DNA of 64,000 nt, taken from contig JAQGDQ010000074.1 in the NCBI GenBank assembly GCA_030141605.1, forward strand, positions 430,773-494,772, read 5' to 3'. Each line of letters opens with the position of its first letter. Within the stretch, counting starts at the first letter, position 1. Below are positions 38,401-64,000 of the stretch, piece after piece. The position numbers and the translations under genes are program-made. Source of the stretch: Tubiluchus corallicola (taxonomy: Eukaryota; Priapulida; Priapulimorpha; Priapulimorphida; Tubiluchidae). The notes under the pieces are model-generated. The model searched no databases, had not been told where the DNA came from, and was given only the letters and a program-made list of their open reading frames with translations.

Positions 38401-40918
38401 ACATTTTTTTCATGTAGCTGGCGTCCAAACAGTGTATAGGCCCATGATTGCCAATTGTTGCAATATAACCGTCTTTCATTATTGTAAGGTTCCTCCTTTA
38501 TAGACTGAAGGACAATCTACCTATGATAAGGTTGTGCAGGTACAATTGTGAATATTACATAGTATTGTTATTGTTGTTATTTACTACTATTTATGTACTA
38601 ACTATTAATGCTTTAATACAATATGTAGGCTTGCTCAACTTGTATAAGTACATGTATATTTAAAAACGCTTTTAGTTAGAAAACCAAATTCTGGCAACAA
38701 GCGTCGTCACTCCTCGGTCAGTCAGTTGCACTTTTGCATTGGCATTAACGTTTCTATTTGTTATACGTGTCAATTTAGCATTAAATTTTATGTATAAATC
38801 AAACAAGCTTTATTTGATGAAGAGAATTTCGAGGTAAAAACTCATTATTATGCACATTGTGGTTGCGAAACGAAAAAGTTATATTGCAAAATAAGCAAAA
38901 GACAAGTTACTTGTGAATAAGTTTTTGGGGTACCAATGAACATGCAGACAAAACATATTTTTATGCAATAATACCCAAGCAGTATCACTAAATGGTAATA
39001 ACATCAAGTAATATTAAGTTTTATTGTGTTATTTATTTATTTCAATATGCATCTCGAAACATCAGCTTAGTTTCTACAAGTTTTTGTTTCTACATTTCTT
39101 AAGGATGAAGCTTAAGTTCCTCGGCTGTTACTTTAACAGAAATTTGTTTTCGGTGCATTAAAATTAATTGCCTGCCTAATCTAAATGCTAAAAATGCAAT
39201 TTAGTACCAAACTTGACCGCCTTAATATATAAAACTAAAATGTGTCTGCTACCGGCAGACTTTTTTCTTCCAAAAATATTGCTGAACGTTTTTAAGATTA
39301 AACATGTTATAGCACAAGAACAGTTCTATCTTGTGAAATGAGCTATATTTATAATATAGCTTGTTCGATTTCTGGAAGACATGTGCTTTTTTCTTTTATA
39401 AACATATAAGTCAGCTCACATTAACTCACAAGACAACAGAATCTGCAAGTGAATGATAACAGCCTCTTGTTATATGACGAACAGATTCCTTGTGCATTTT
39501 GTTCACTTTCTTTGTTCAAGAGAGTTTTTAAGCCAAATGGCACACTTTCACGTTTCTTATTTGCACTTTCAAGCCTTGTTTTACATGCTTTTTTTGGGAC
39601 ATCATGATTCGTTACTGACCGTTTTGTCCATGCATTTTCATTGTTCGAACCAGGAACAACAGGCAGAACGACACGTAATCACTACTGGGGATAACTTCAC
39701 TCCCTTAGCTTGGAACTTTTATAGTATCTAAGTAAGGTGAAAAGAAGTACAACATCACTCAATGTATTCTATTTTGCAAATAACTCAAGCTTCGACCAAA
39801 ACGTGATACATCATACATGGACTGAAATACTAAACTCCTTTGTTTCGCAGACTGCATTACCACTTTATGCCTATCATGTTCATTGGTTCTAACAACTTTC
39901 ATAATTAAGTTAATTACAGCTTGGTTTTTTTAACATTTTCTGACAATCCCTCCTCTTTCTCAGCCTTATTTTTTGTTGTCAAAAAAGTACAGTTGTCGTC
40001 TTGACTAAATGTCTCCATAGTTCTGCACCAAGAACTCTGATCCATTTTCAGGCTGATGATTGTGCTGACAGGCAAGATCGTCATGTCCAGGTGTGAGTCT
40101 CTCAACTTGCTTAGCAGCATGAAAGTTCGATGAAGCTAACTGAGGAGAATGTTGTTGCTTTTTCTCTTATATTTTTTACTAATTGCATGTTTGTTTTCAG
40201 GTTGCCCAGGTTCGTGCTGACCAGAATGCGCGAAGCACGTTGTTACCTATTTAAAATCTAATGAATATAAACCTTTTTATACACTTAAAATTAAAACTGG
40301 CACATGTCAATGTTCATGCTTCCTGGAATCATGAGTCATTAAGTATCTGCTTTAGAGAGACACCACTAGTAAGGCTTTGCCTTTAAAGTTTATCTTGAAA
40401 GTTTACTATTGAAGCACCTGGCGGAGTGTTTCGTCAGAAGGGTGCAGAAAGCTGCTAATTACTTGGTGCTTTCTCTCTATCTCTCTCTCTCTCTATCAAT
40501 GCTTAACGACTCAAAAGTTTTACCAGCAAGAATATGAGAGTGCATGCCTTTTTTTCCTTTCGCAGACACAGCATGCTTGCCAGTGGCACGTTAGCATTGC
40601 CATTTTAATACAATTTTGTACTTACACATTTACTGCACTTTAGTTACGCTAAAATAATTATTAGTCGACTTTTTAAACGTAGTTTCGTGCTAAACTTTGC
40701 CAAAACGTAATGAGCTAACACGTAGTTTAGCAAACTGAACCTTTTATTTTGCTAAACTTTGCCTATACATATAAAAGCGGTTATGTTATAATCTCATGTG
40801 TCAAAGAATTTACAGTTAATACGATATTAAAGCTTTTAATGTAAATTTAAAATTCCCCTTTGGTGTAATTCGTTATTTTTGTGATTTTTCAAATACACGA
40901 TTCTCGCTTAATTTTAAG

Positions 40919-41131
40919 GAAGAGCCATACGTTATGACGAAAACGAAATCTGACAGCGAACCTGAACCTAGAGGAAATGATAGATACGAAGGGTTTTGTA
41001 TAGACATGCTAAACGAAATTGCGTCCAAGTTGGGTTTCCAGTACATACTAGAGCTGGTCCCAGATGGCGTGTATGGACTTGATCTTCCAAACGGAACCTG
41101 GACTGGGATGGTACGAGAACTTGTAGAAGGG
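40919..41131 (+). CDS. Module B exon: LBD segment S1
   Basis: Acceptor ttctcgcttaattttaag; donor GGG|gtaaac; phase 0 at both ends. The 71 codons start with the canonical [11 protein letters not shown] and include [20 protein letters not shown] and [14 protein letters not shown]. Nine bases longer than the gene A equivalent. Confidence 0.93.
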
Positions 41132-42623
41132 GTAAACACATTTTTAAAGACATTTTGTATAAAATGTTCTTGCATGCTTTTGCAATAGTATGTAAGGGTT
41201 TACTTTATAGTTTTCGGAACAACCTGTTGATTGCATGCCTCTAACTGTTGTTATGTGAGCAGCATTGCTGATCATTCTAAAACGGGTCGCCACACATTAC
41301 CTACTGATTGAAACCTATGAAATGATCTAAAATATCTGTAACTAGAAAAGAATAATACATTTTCTATCGTTATAAGTGCAATACAAAACTATTGAAGTTT
41401 TTGACTTGTTTGGACTAAACACTATTTATCTGCTACGCAAAGATTGGTGTTATTTGGAGTACACGAATAGGAACACTAATACGTTTCACACGTACATAAG
41501 TCAATTGGAGATCATTGCATGACATAATTTAACATGAGAGAACAGCTCTTACTCAGGTTTTTACTATCGTAGATTTTCAACTGCAAAGTATGAAATCGAA
41601 AGGAGCGAACAGTTAGTTTTGATATTATGAGAAGTTCTGTTATTTATTGTGGCACAAATGTATGGCTGCTGAGCTGAGTGGGTTTGCAGGCATTACAACT
41701 GTACTGACGAGACCTTACTGTGTTTACGGACTTGCGCCAGTGATTTTCAAAGCCTAGTTTGTATCGCAAAGCCGCAGAAGTGAATGATTGAATAATTTCT
41801 GTTTATTTTTCAGAGGGCAGACTTGGCCGTTGCTCCGTTGACGATCAACTACAAACGCGAGAAGGTCATCGATTTCACAAAGCCATTCATGACTCTCGGC
41901 ATCAGCATTTTATTCCGCGTTCCAGAAGGAAGTCGCCCGGGCTTATTCTCGTTTATGAATCCTCTCTCTGTATATATCTGGATATATGTTCTAGCTGCGT
42001 ATGTCATAGTGAGCTTATTTTTGTTTGTTCTCGCGAGATTCTCACCATACGAATGGTACAATATGCACCCTTGTGACTCTCAGGATGGCATGGTGGAGAA
42101 CCAGTTTACGCTTATTAACAGCTTTTGGTTCACCATCGGCACGCTGATGCAACAAGGTTCAGATATCAATCCGCGTGCTGTTTCCACAAGAATAGTGGGC
42201 GGTATTTGGTGGTTCTTTACCCTGATCATCATCAGTTCTTATACAGCGAACTTAGCTGCATTCTTAACAGTAGAACGTATGGTGTCACCTATCGAAAATG
42301 CAGAGGACTTATCTTCGCAGACTGAGATATCATACGGAACCTTGTCAGGCGGATCTACGATGACATTTTTCAAGGCACGTACAAATGACTTATGTTATGA
42401 ATTTAAATGATAAAAAATAAACATAAATTTGATAAATGCTAAAAACAGAAGGTGCTATACGACCTACCAATTGCCAGAATATAGGTATCTCATTTTTAAA
42501 TTTCTACTAGTATGATACTGTTTGTTCTGAGAGCAAGTACTTAGGTTTGTTTATGCCGCAATTGGAAATTTTAACATATTTTTCTTTTTGCATCTGCTTT
42601 ATCCCTTCCTCTTTCCCTTCGCG

Positions 42624-42691
<68 letters not shown>

Positions 42692-44999
42692 ATGTGTGCG
42701 TGCGTGCGTGCGCGTGCGCGTGCGTGTGTCCGTTTTTATGAGCTTATTTCTAGTACCTGTACAGTTTACGAGCTTTCTTCTCCTGAGGTGAATAATTCAT
42801 AACTAACAAACAAGACAGATGCACTTTGGGATTATGATTTGCTGCTGTTTTACTGCTCTGTGGGAAAAATATTAAGCCGTTGTAGCTGGAATATAAAACA
42901 AGTATTTTAGCTTAGTTTAGGTTTTTACGTTTTACCTAATGCCTTACAAAGACGTAACTTAAATTATACAAATAATACAAAAAAAGGAATACAAGCAGTG
43001 ATCAACAAAGTAACAAGATATTGCTTTCAACCGGTTACTCAACTGGTAATAAAAGCAGCATGTACTCGTAAATAAGACGGTTTTTTTTTAAATTATAGGA
43101 CTCCAAGATAGAACTTTATCAGAAGATGTGGCGATACATGCAGTCAGCAAAGCCGTCTGTTTTTGTAAATAGTTACAAGGAAGGCGTTACTTGGGTGTTA
43201 AATAAAAATTACGCATTTCTCATGGAATCCACCACTGTACAATATGAGATACAGAAAGACTGCAATCTTACGCAAATTGGCGGGCTGCTTGATACTAAGG
43301 GATATGGCATTGGAACACCAAGAGGTATTTTTCTCATTTATGACTTGTTTGATGTCTTAACGAGAAACGAGCTATCCTTAAACTGCACCGATTATTGAAG
43401 GTCTGCTGCGCATGTAAGCCGCTATGAAGTCTATTATTATTTTACATTGAAGCGTGCAAGAAATCGCTACACATATTCCATTTCTTTTATTTTTTAAGCA
43501 TATCATTCATTCAGGTAAACAGCATTTTAAAGACTATCATAGTGTTTGTAGTTTTTATCGGTATCGAAGAACAAGCAGTCGGTCACTAGCTTGCAGGATG
43601 GTGATTCAGGCATTAACGACTTTGACTCAAAGGGTTAACCTAAGTAGAATAAAATAGCCAAGCTCCAAACTCACATTGTTTTTTAGTGTACAAATTTAAT
43701 ATACTCTATTCTCAAAATCAACGCAAAACGCATTTCTTCTAAATTAATTTCATTAGTTATTTATGAATTTCGCTGCCGTGAATGTGACAATTTTATATTG
43801 GCCACACTTACTTGAGAAATAGAGAGCAGTGATGTAGGAAAAGAAAAAAGCAGCTAATAAACTTGCGGTGCTCCATAACTTTATAGATCTTTCTTCCAGA
43901 TTCTGTTTGGAGGGATAGAATATCCCTTGCGCTGCTGGAACTTCAGGAAAAGGGCAGAATACAGATTCTGTATACCAAGTGGTGGAAACACATGGGTGCT
44001 TCGTGTAACAGGTGATTTTATACTTCTACTGCCCAATGACTCATAGAGAAATTCCATTGATTATCTACTGCTTTTAGCAAAAAATATAAAAAAGGCATTT
44101 AATAAGACGAGTTCTAGTTAATATTTTAAATAAATGTTTACTATTTACATGTTACTTATTTTAAGATTATGTAATCGTACTCACTTGCTGTAGTGTGTGG
44201 AAACACTCAACATGTGTTACTCTAAAGTTGCTCATAAACTCTGAAGGAACAGTTTCTCGTAGGACATATGAAATCTAATGAACCATTTTGTGTAACAGTG
44301 TTCTTTGTTTCAGGGATAATAACAAAAAAGAAAACAAAGCTAATGAGCTGGGAGTGGAACAGGTGGGAGGCATTTTTGTTGTCCTTCTCGGGGGCCTTGC
44401 ATTAGCGTTTGTGGTGGCCATAGTTGAATTCACTCTGAATTCAAAAAGGAACGCTCAAACTGATAAGGTGGGTTTATTCAAAATTATTGCTAAGTTACAC
44501 ATCTGCATTCACCTTCATAATGAGACCTGTTTCAAACGTCATTTGTTTTGCTTCAAATTCATGTGCGTATTCAAAATTCGGAATTTCCTGCTACTGATAT
44601 GTACCGTCACTAGTAGAAAATGCAAAAATTAAAGAATTTAATTGTATTATAATATCATTCCTTATTATTAGTAATGTTTTAGCCATAATTGTGTAAAAGC
44701 GATTGAGTAGTTCTATACTTATTAAAATAGTGAGCATCATTTTCGGTTCTAATTTGTTGCAGCAATCTGTGTGCTCTGAAATGGCGGAAGAATTTCGATA
44801 TGCCATTCGTTGTCATGGCAGCCAACAGAGGCCAGCTCTGAAGCGGAAGTGTTCGCAGTGCGAACAGCAACAGGCAAACACTTACGTACCGGCAGGCGAC
44901 GCTGTGTACATCCCAGAATCTAACGGAGGCGTAATGCAAATGATGGAGGTGCGCAGATCGCCCGTACATTATAACTACGAATCAGCTTCTGAGATTTAG
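40919..44999 (+). CDS. GRIK: Module B: kainate receptor LBD, channel and tail without ATD; six exons
   Basis: Exons: 40919-41131, 41814-42374, 43099-43324, 43900-44011, 44314-44467, 44763-44999; 500 residues in one open frame. It encodes S1 ([21 protein letters not shown]), M1, the pore loop MQQGSD, M3 [10 protein letters not shown]2 with [10 protein letters not shown]4 and a C-tail. The agonist residues (R in YKREK, ST in GGSTM, E in LMEST) are kept. The first exon begins with a phase-0 acceptor, so an upstream exon is required, yet no ATD exon is visible in the 3.4 kb after gene A. Exon lengths copy those of A, except 213 versus 204 and 226 versus 223 bp and the tail. It may be an alternative 3' cassette spliced to the gene A ATD, an ATD-less receptor, or a truncated duplicate. 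No stop or frameshift is seen, which argues against an old pseudogene. Confidence 0.88.
41814..42374 (+). CDS. Module B exon: S1 end, M1, pore loop, M3, start of S2
   Basis: Acceptor tgtttatttttcag; 187 codons, exactly as in A. Encodes [19 protein letters not shown]1, [18 protein letters not shown] (Q/R-site codon 42150-42152), [15 protein letters not shown] and GGSTMTFFK. The homologous donor position reads AAG|gcacgt, so the intron appears to start with GC. The nearest GT is four bases further and would break the frame. Confidence 0.95.
42628..42728. repeat. Compound (CT)n(GT)n(GCGT)n microsatellite
   Basis: CT to 42675, then GT, then TGCG-type units. It lies in the module B intron that follows the apparent GC donor. 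Same unit order as 55286-55429. Confidence 0.95.
43099..43324 (+). CDS. Module B exon: S2
   Basis: Acceptor taaattatag; donor G|gtattt, phase 1. Encodes [30 protein letters not shown] and [19 protein letters not shown]. One codon longer than the gene A exon (226 versus 223 bp). Confidence 0.95.
43900..44011 (+). CDS. Module B exon: S2 end
   Basis: Acceptor gatctttcttccag; donor AACAG|gtgatt. Encodes [19 protein letters not shown] then [14 protein letters not shown]. The 112 bp and both phases match gene A. The exon is not marked by any long open frame but is unambiguous by homology. Confidence 0.94.
44314..44467 (+). CDS. Module B exon: M4 transmembrane segment
   Basis: Acceptor gttctttgtttcag; donor AAG|gtgggt. 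Encodes [20 protein letters not shown], the M4 helix, then [16 protein letters not shown]. 154 bp, same phases as gene A. Confidence 0.95.
44763..44999 (+). CDS. Module B exon: cytoplasmic tail and stop
   Basis: Acceptor ctaatttgttgcag. Encodes [17 protein letters not shown] and a tail ending YNYESASEI with stop TAG at 44997-44999. The last residues S-E-I fit a class I PDZ ligand (S/T, any, hydrophobic). The proximal tail is close to that of A and the distal tail differs. Confidence 0.93.
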   Translation, partial: QSVCSEMAEEFRYAIRCHGSQQRPALKRKCSQCEQQQANTYVPAGDAVYIPESNGGVMQMMEVRRSPVHYNYESASEI

Positions 45000-46481
45000 G
45001 AAAACATTTTACAAAGATGAAGAATTTGCTCGAGATCCTGCAAAAAAGTAGTAGACCACATTGGTCATATCAGTTACTGTAATTCACGAGTTTAGTGGCA
45101 ACGGAATTGCAACGATGAATAGCCTGCGGAGGGATACAAAACTCGGTTGGTCGGTCTGAACCGAACCTTGTCGTAAATCAACGACTGACTGCATTTGAAA
45201 TGAGGCTTTTTGACACTCACCACCTGACGATCATCTACAGCTAGATAGAGGTCGTTTCCAAATAGTTCTGTACTACATATGGTTCTGTGAACGTAGAACA
45301 TTTTAATAAGAAAAGCAGAGATCCTGTTATAAAAGTTTGCTGCTGATTAATTGTAATTATAATTAGTTTTAGTGTAGTTAACTAACGATTTGTTTTCTTT
45401 TACCTATTTATTGTTTTTTTAATTCTCTGTTAGTACGATATTATAAAATGAATAGGGATCCGTAACGGACAGGCTAAATAAGAAAAAACGCGTGCATTGA
45501 TCAGATAAGAAAAAGCAGTAATTCGGAAGTCGATCGTTGAGGAACCCCCTAATGAAGATACGAAAAAGTAGTGATCCTGAGATGTATCTTTGTAGCACAC
45601 TACAGTTTATATTTTGCATATGCACGTATACAGATACAGTACTACGTTCAAAAGTATTACGTTTATGTATTTTTTCAAGTTGGGGAGGGGCAAAAATTCA
45701 ATACGTTTGCGTTGTCACTAATTCCCTGCAGAGATTACAAGTGCTGTCAATATAAGCTATATCGGTGGAATGTTTGAAGACTGCTTAATGTAATATATAT
45801 ATATAATGGCCTGCTAATGTTGTAAATACTGTTTATTAAATACTTATATCACAGTATAATACAAAATATAGGCATAATGTTATTGTCTGCTACAGAAATT
45901 TATTTTACACAGTATAAATGTCATATAAACACCTAATTGTCATTTGGCAGAAGAATGTAACTGCGTTTGTATGTCAGAATTGTAGTAACTCTGCTTGAGA
46001 TACAGTATAGGTCTCGTAACTGCACCCACTTGGGCCTTATGGATCTTGCGTTAGGCTAATATCGCAGTGATAATCTCATTCATGACGATTGATTAAGATG
46101 AACTAGCAGTTGACATTCTCCTCTATATACTACCCCTAATAGTTTCGAGGATGCATTCCAAGACACTGTTAAATCTGAAAATAACATAAGATATTTATGG
46201 CCATTTGAAGTACGAGTTTCTATTCAATTTTTATCGAGAAGGGCAGAGATTTGCAATCGTTAACTAAATCATAAGTCAGAAGCTATTCTCCTCGTAGTGT
46301 ACAGACATGATGTAAATACGGCATGTACATGAAAACAAATTTAAATTTTAGGCAATCATTCCTGTATAGCTTATAGTCTACATTTTCTAGCTTATACATG
46401 CTATTTATGTTTGTTTAATCGTGTTGGCATTCCTTGTTTACGTATTGCTATAAATATTGTAAATTAAACAAAAAGCTTGTA

Positions 46482-46680
<199 letters not shown>

Positions 46681-48650
46681 AAACTTACTTGTCATTGTTT
46701 CACCTTCAATGCCCTAACTATCTAAACAAAATAACGCTAATAAAGTAACTATAATTACATAATAATTTATTTCAATTTTTGTACAAAAACAATATAATCG
46801 CGCCACAAAAATAATAAGCTAAAGCAGTCAATTTCGTCTAGCACAAAAATAAGCAAAGGGGCTCCTCAGTAATTTTGGTAATTTACGTCTTATAGTCATC
46901 AAAGTGGCAGCATTTACCTCATTAGTAAATTACTAGTCTTTGGATTTTAAAAACTAGTTAAGACTCAATTTTTTTCAGTTCTTCCTTTGTTTATACTCTT
47001 AGCCAAGCTAAACTCTCACTAAATAAATGCATTATTTTTATTTTCTATTGGGGTGTATTTCAAAATGTCTTTTCATTAAGGCCGTCTTTAAGGGGTAAAT
47101 GCCTACGTGCATGAGAGAAATATTAATATTATGTTTTGAATATTCCTTTGTAAATGGTACATAAACAAACCATATAGCAGAATGACAACCAAACTGAACT
47201 TCAGAAGTGTGTATTGAAAAACAATTTAAAGCTCAACTTCCCCATTTTGGTGTCAAGATCCTTGCCACAAATGGTACTGTGATATAAGCCTACTTGATTA
47301 AGTGATTTTATTTCTTTCAGAAACACAACGCTCCCTATTAACAAAAATTCAAACTGCACAAAGGCGATAGAGAAATTAACAGATTGAGAAAACTTATACG
47401 ACGTAGATAGGCTAACATTAATGCTCTACTATAATACACAAAAATGACGATACGCTTGTATGATTGAAAAACGCATTGATGTTACCATGATGCTATAGGG
47501 CAATGTAGTATACATTTACACTTATAATGTACATTTCATCGTACATGTTACAATAGATTTTTACACTATTTACAAATCAGTAAAATAATATAGAAAAAAA
47601 TCTAACAAAACGTTTCAGTAAATTTTTGACACATGTAGGCTATCTGTCATAGACTGAAATGCTATTTCATTAGACTTCAACAAATGCGTGAAAATTACAA
47701 GAGAAACATTTTAAATACTTTAACTATTGGAAAGAATGTTCTATTTTTAATTCGTTGATGCATTCTCTGTAGTTCTATATCTTGAGGCTCACGATTCTAC
47801 AGAACTTAATAATCACCCAATAATTCTGACTGTGTAGTATGGCTTACCGATGGCAAGTTGCATAATTACGCGAAACTTTAATATTAAAAAATCATGCCAC
47901 AAACAATTTAGTTACCTATGAGACAAAATCCCATAATAATTTATAAAATGCACATTTAGGTCGTAACAAAGCAAATTATTACACAATATTAAAGCAGCTA
48001 TCACATATTTTATTTAGTTTGTAAAAAAATACAAAATCTGCCGAGTTTATGTTAGATAATGTAAAGCGTTTCAGAAATGACTCACTAGCTTGATTTTCAA
48101 TTTTCAGATTTTCTTTATAACTAATTGACCAACGACGTTCATCTTCTGCTGAACTCTTACTCAATAATTGAGAATGTTTTTCACTCTAAATTTGAAAATT
48201 TGCGCTGATTTCTTCTTTTTCCTGCTACTATTCTGACTCTAAAACGGAAGCGTAAAATCGCTGCTTAGATATACATCCATACGGGTATAGAAAACAGCAT
48301 GGTAATGATGGCTGGCGTAAATTAAAATCGCTACAGTAGACTAAAGAAGCGAACTTGGTTACCACCAAAGCTCTCACGAATCCTAAGCCCAGCAACAAAC
48401 TGTCTGGTTGGAATATTACTGTAATTGTTTTATTTTTTAATACATTTTTAAAAATAATGAGAGATATTTGAAACACCCGATTAATTTTTATGACGGTTTT
48501 GTAAAAACTGGTTCCTTAGGCACGCCATACAAAATGATCGGTCAATTTAGCCAAAAGGAGAGAAAATTATTTATTAGACATTGCAGGCAGAAAACTTATA
48601 TATTAGGCAAAGCGGCCAATTTTGAACGTGGATCACAGGGACTTTTGTGT

Positions 48651-48656
48651 TTTATT
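48651..48656 (-). terminator. Candidate polyadenylation signal of gene C
   Basis: TTTATT on the plus strand reads AATAAA on the minus strand, about 330 bases after the gene C stop codon. Position is plausible, but the motif is common in AT-rich DNA. Confidence 0.35.
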
Positions 48657-48985
48657 TAGTTACCCATAGAGTATGTATCTCTATGTATAGATACAGCTAT
48701 GTATCCATAATTGACTAAAGCACAGAACATATTAAAGCTTGAACCAGAAAGGTACGAAGTGGGCAAACAGACGTTAATGTCGGAAAAAACATACCATAAA
48801 AAATTAATAGGCAACAAATTGGAAAGAAACAAAAAAGCGTTAGTTAGAAGGCTCTTGCTTTCCTACTTAGTTCGGTTGTCTTGTTTTCTTTTCTAAATCA
48901 TCGAGGCAAAGAGCGTTCATTTTTATATGCTTAAAACCATTCACTTCATAACGTATGACGTTTTAAGTGGTTTCAGCATGCTGTG

Positions 48986-63887
<14,902 letters not shown>

Positions 63888-64000
63888 CTAAAAAAGAATA
63901 ATTTTTTAACAGCCTAAGATAACCTCTACGAGGAAAATCTCAAAAAATGTTTAACTAACGTAGCCCCATTGCCCTACATCCACCACCAGCCTCGCCCGAC

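Larger units (their letters stand above)
37554..40918 (+). other. Interval between cassette A and module B
   Basis: Holds the presumed 3' UTR of A and then 3 kb in which I find no ATD-like exon, no convincing signal-peptide exon and no promoter motif. A (CAT)n-like block lies near 38275-38400. The open frame at 39453-39731 is Phe/His/Leu-rich, ends in a stop and does not join module B. Confidence 0.65.

Noticed and set aside
39453-39731. 92-codon open frame upstream of module B, considered as its N-terminal exon
   Set aside because: It ends in a stop overlapping the only donor-like site and has no signal-peptide shape or ATD similarity.

Overview
This is a metazoan genomic window of AT-rich, intron-rich DNA carrying a cluster of three kainate-type ionotropic glutamate receptor genes (GRIK/GluK-like). 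The exons were assembled by hand from reading frames, splice sites and known GluK protein architecture. Clear GT..AG introns, long (CT)n, (CA)n and (TTA)n microsatellites and tRNA-derived SINE-like fragments show a eukaryote. The kainate-class receptors suggest an invertebrate bilaterian, but the phylum cannot be named from the window.

Layout. 1-12576: no gene recognised; if the 5' end of gene A lies here it was not found. 12577-37553, plus strand: gene A, 15 coding exons, about 898 residues visible. It runs from the start of the amino-terminal domain (ATD) through the ligand-binding domain (LBD), M1, pore loop, M3 and M4 to a stop codon; only the signal-peptide exon is missing. 40919-44999, plus strand: module B, six exons and 500 residues, encoding only LBD, channel and C-tail. 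Its exon lengths nearly copy the last six exons of A (561, 112 and 154 bp are identical). No ATD exons lie between A and B. 45000-48985: repeats only. 63887-48986, minus strand: gene C, 11 exons and 694 residues, a third kainate receptor running tail to tail with A and B; its first roughly 200 residues lie beyond the right edge.

All three encode the SYTANLAAF gating helix, a glutamine at the Q/R pore site, and the arginine, serine/threonine and glutamate that bind the agonist. They should form tetrameric glutamate-gated cation channels at the plasma membrane and could co-assemble.

The most interesting point is module B. It begins with a phase-0 splice acceptor at exactly the ATD-to-LBD junction where cassette A also begins in phase 0. 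The simplest reading is a tandem duplication of the 3' half of one gene, so that one ATD (12577-28953) could be spliced to either of two complete ligand-binding/channel cassettes. Cassette A has a weak acceptor and has lost a conserved glutamate at its first LBD residue; cassette B has a stronger acceptor, the canonical sequence, a different C-tail with a PDZ-type end, and an apparent GC-AG intron. The alternatives are that B is an ATD-less receptor like vertebrate kainate-binding proteins, or a truncated duplicate.

Introns and intergenic DNA hold many simple repeats, a mucin-like 30-bp minisatellite, two copies of a dispersed repeat, SINE-like heads and a possible DNA-transposon remnant.
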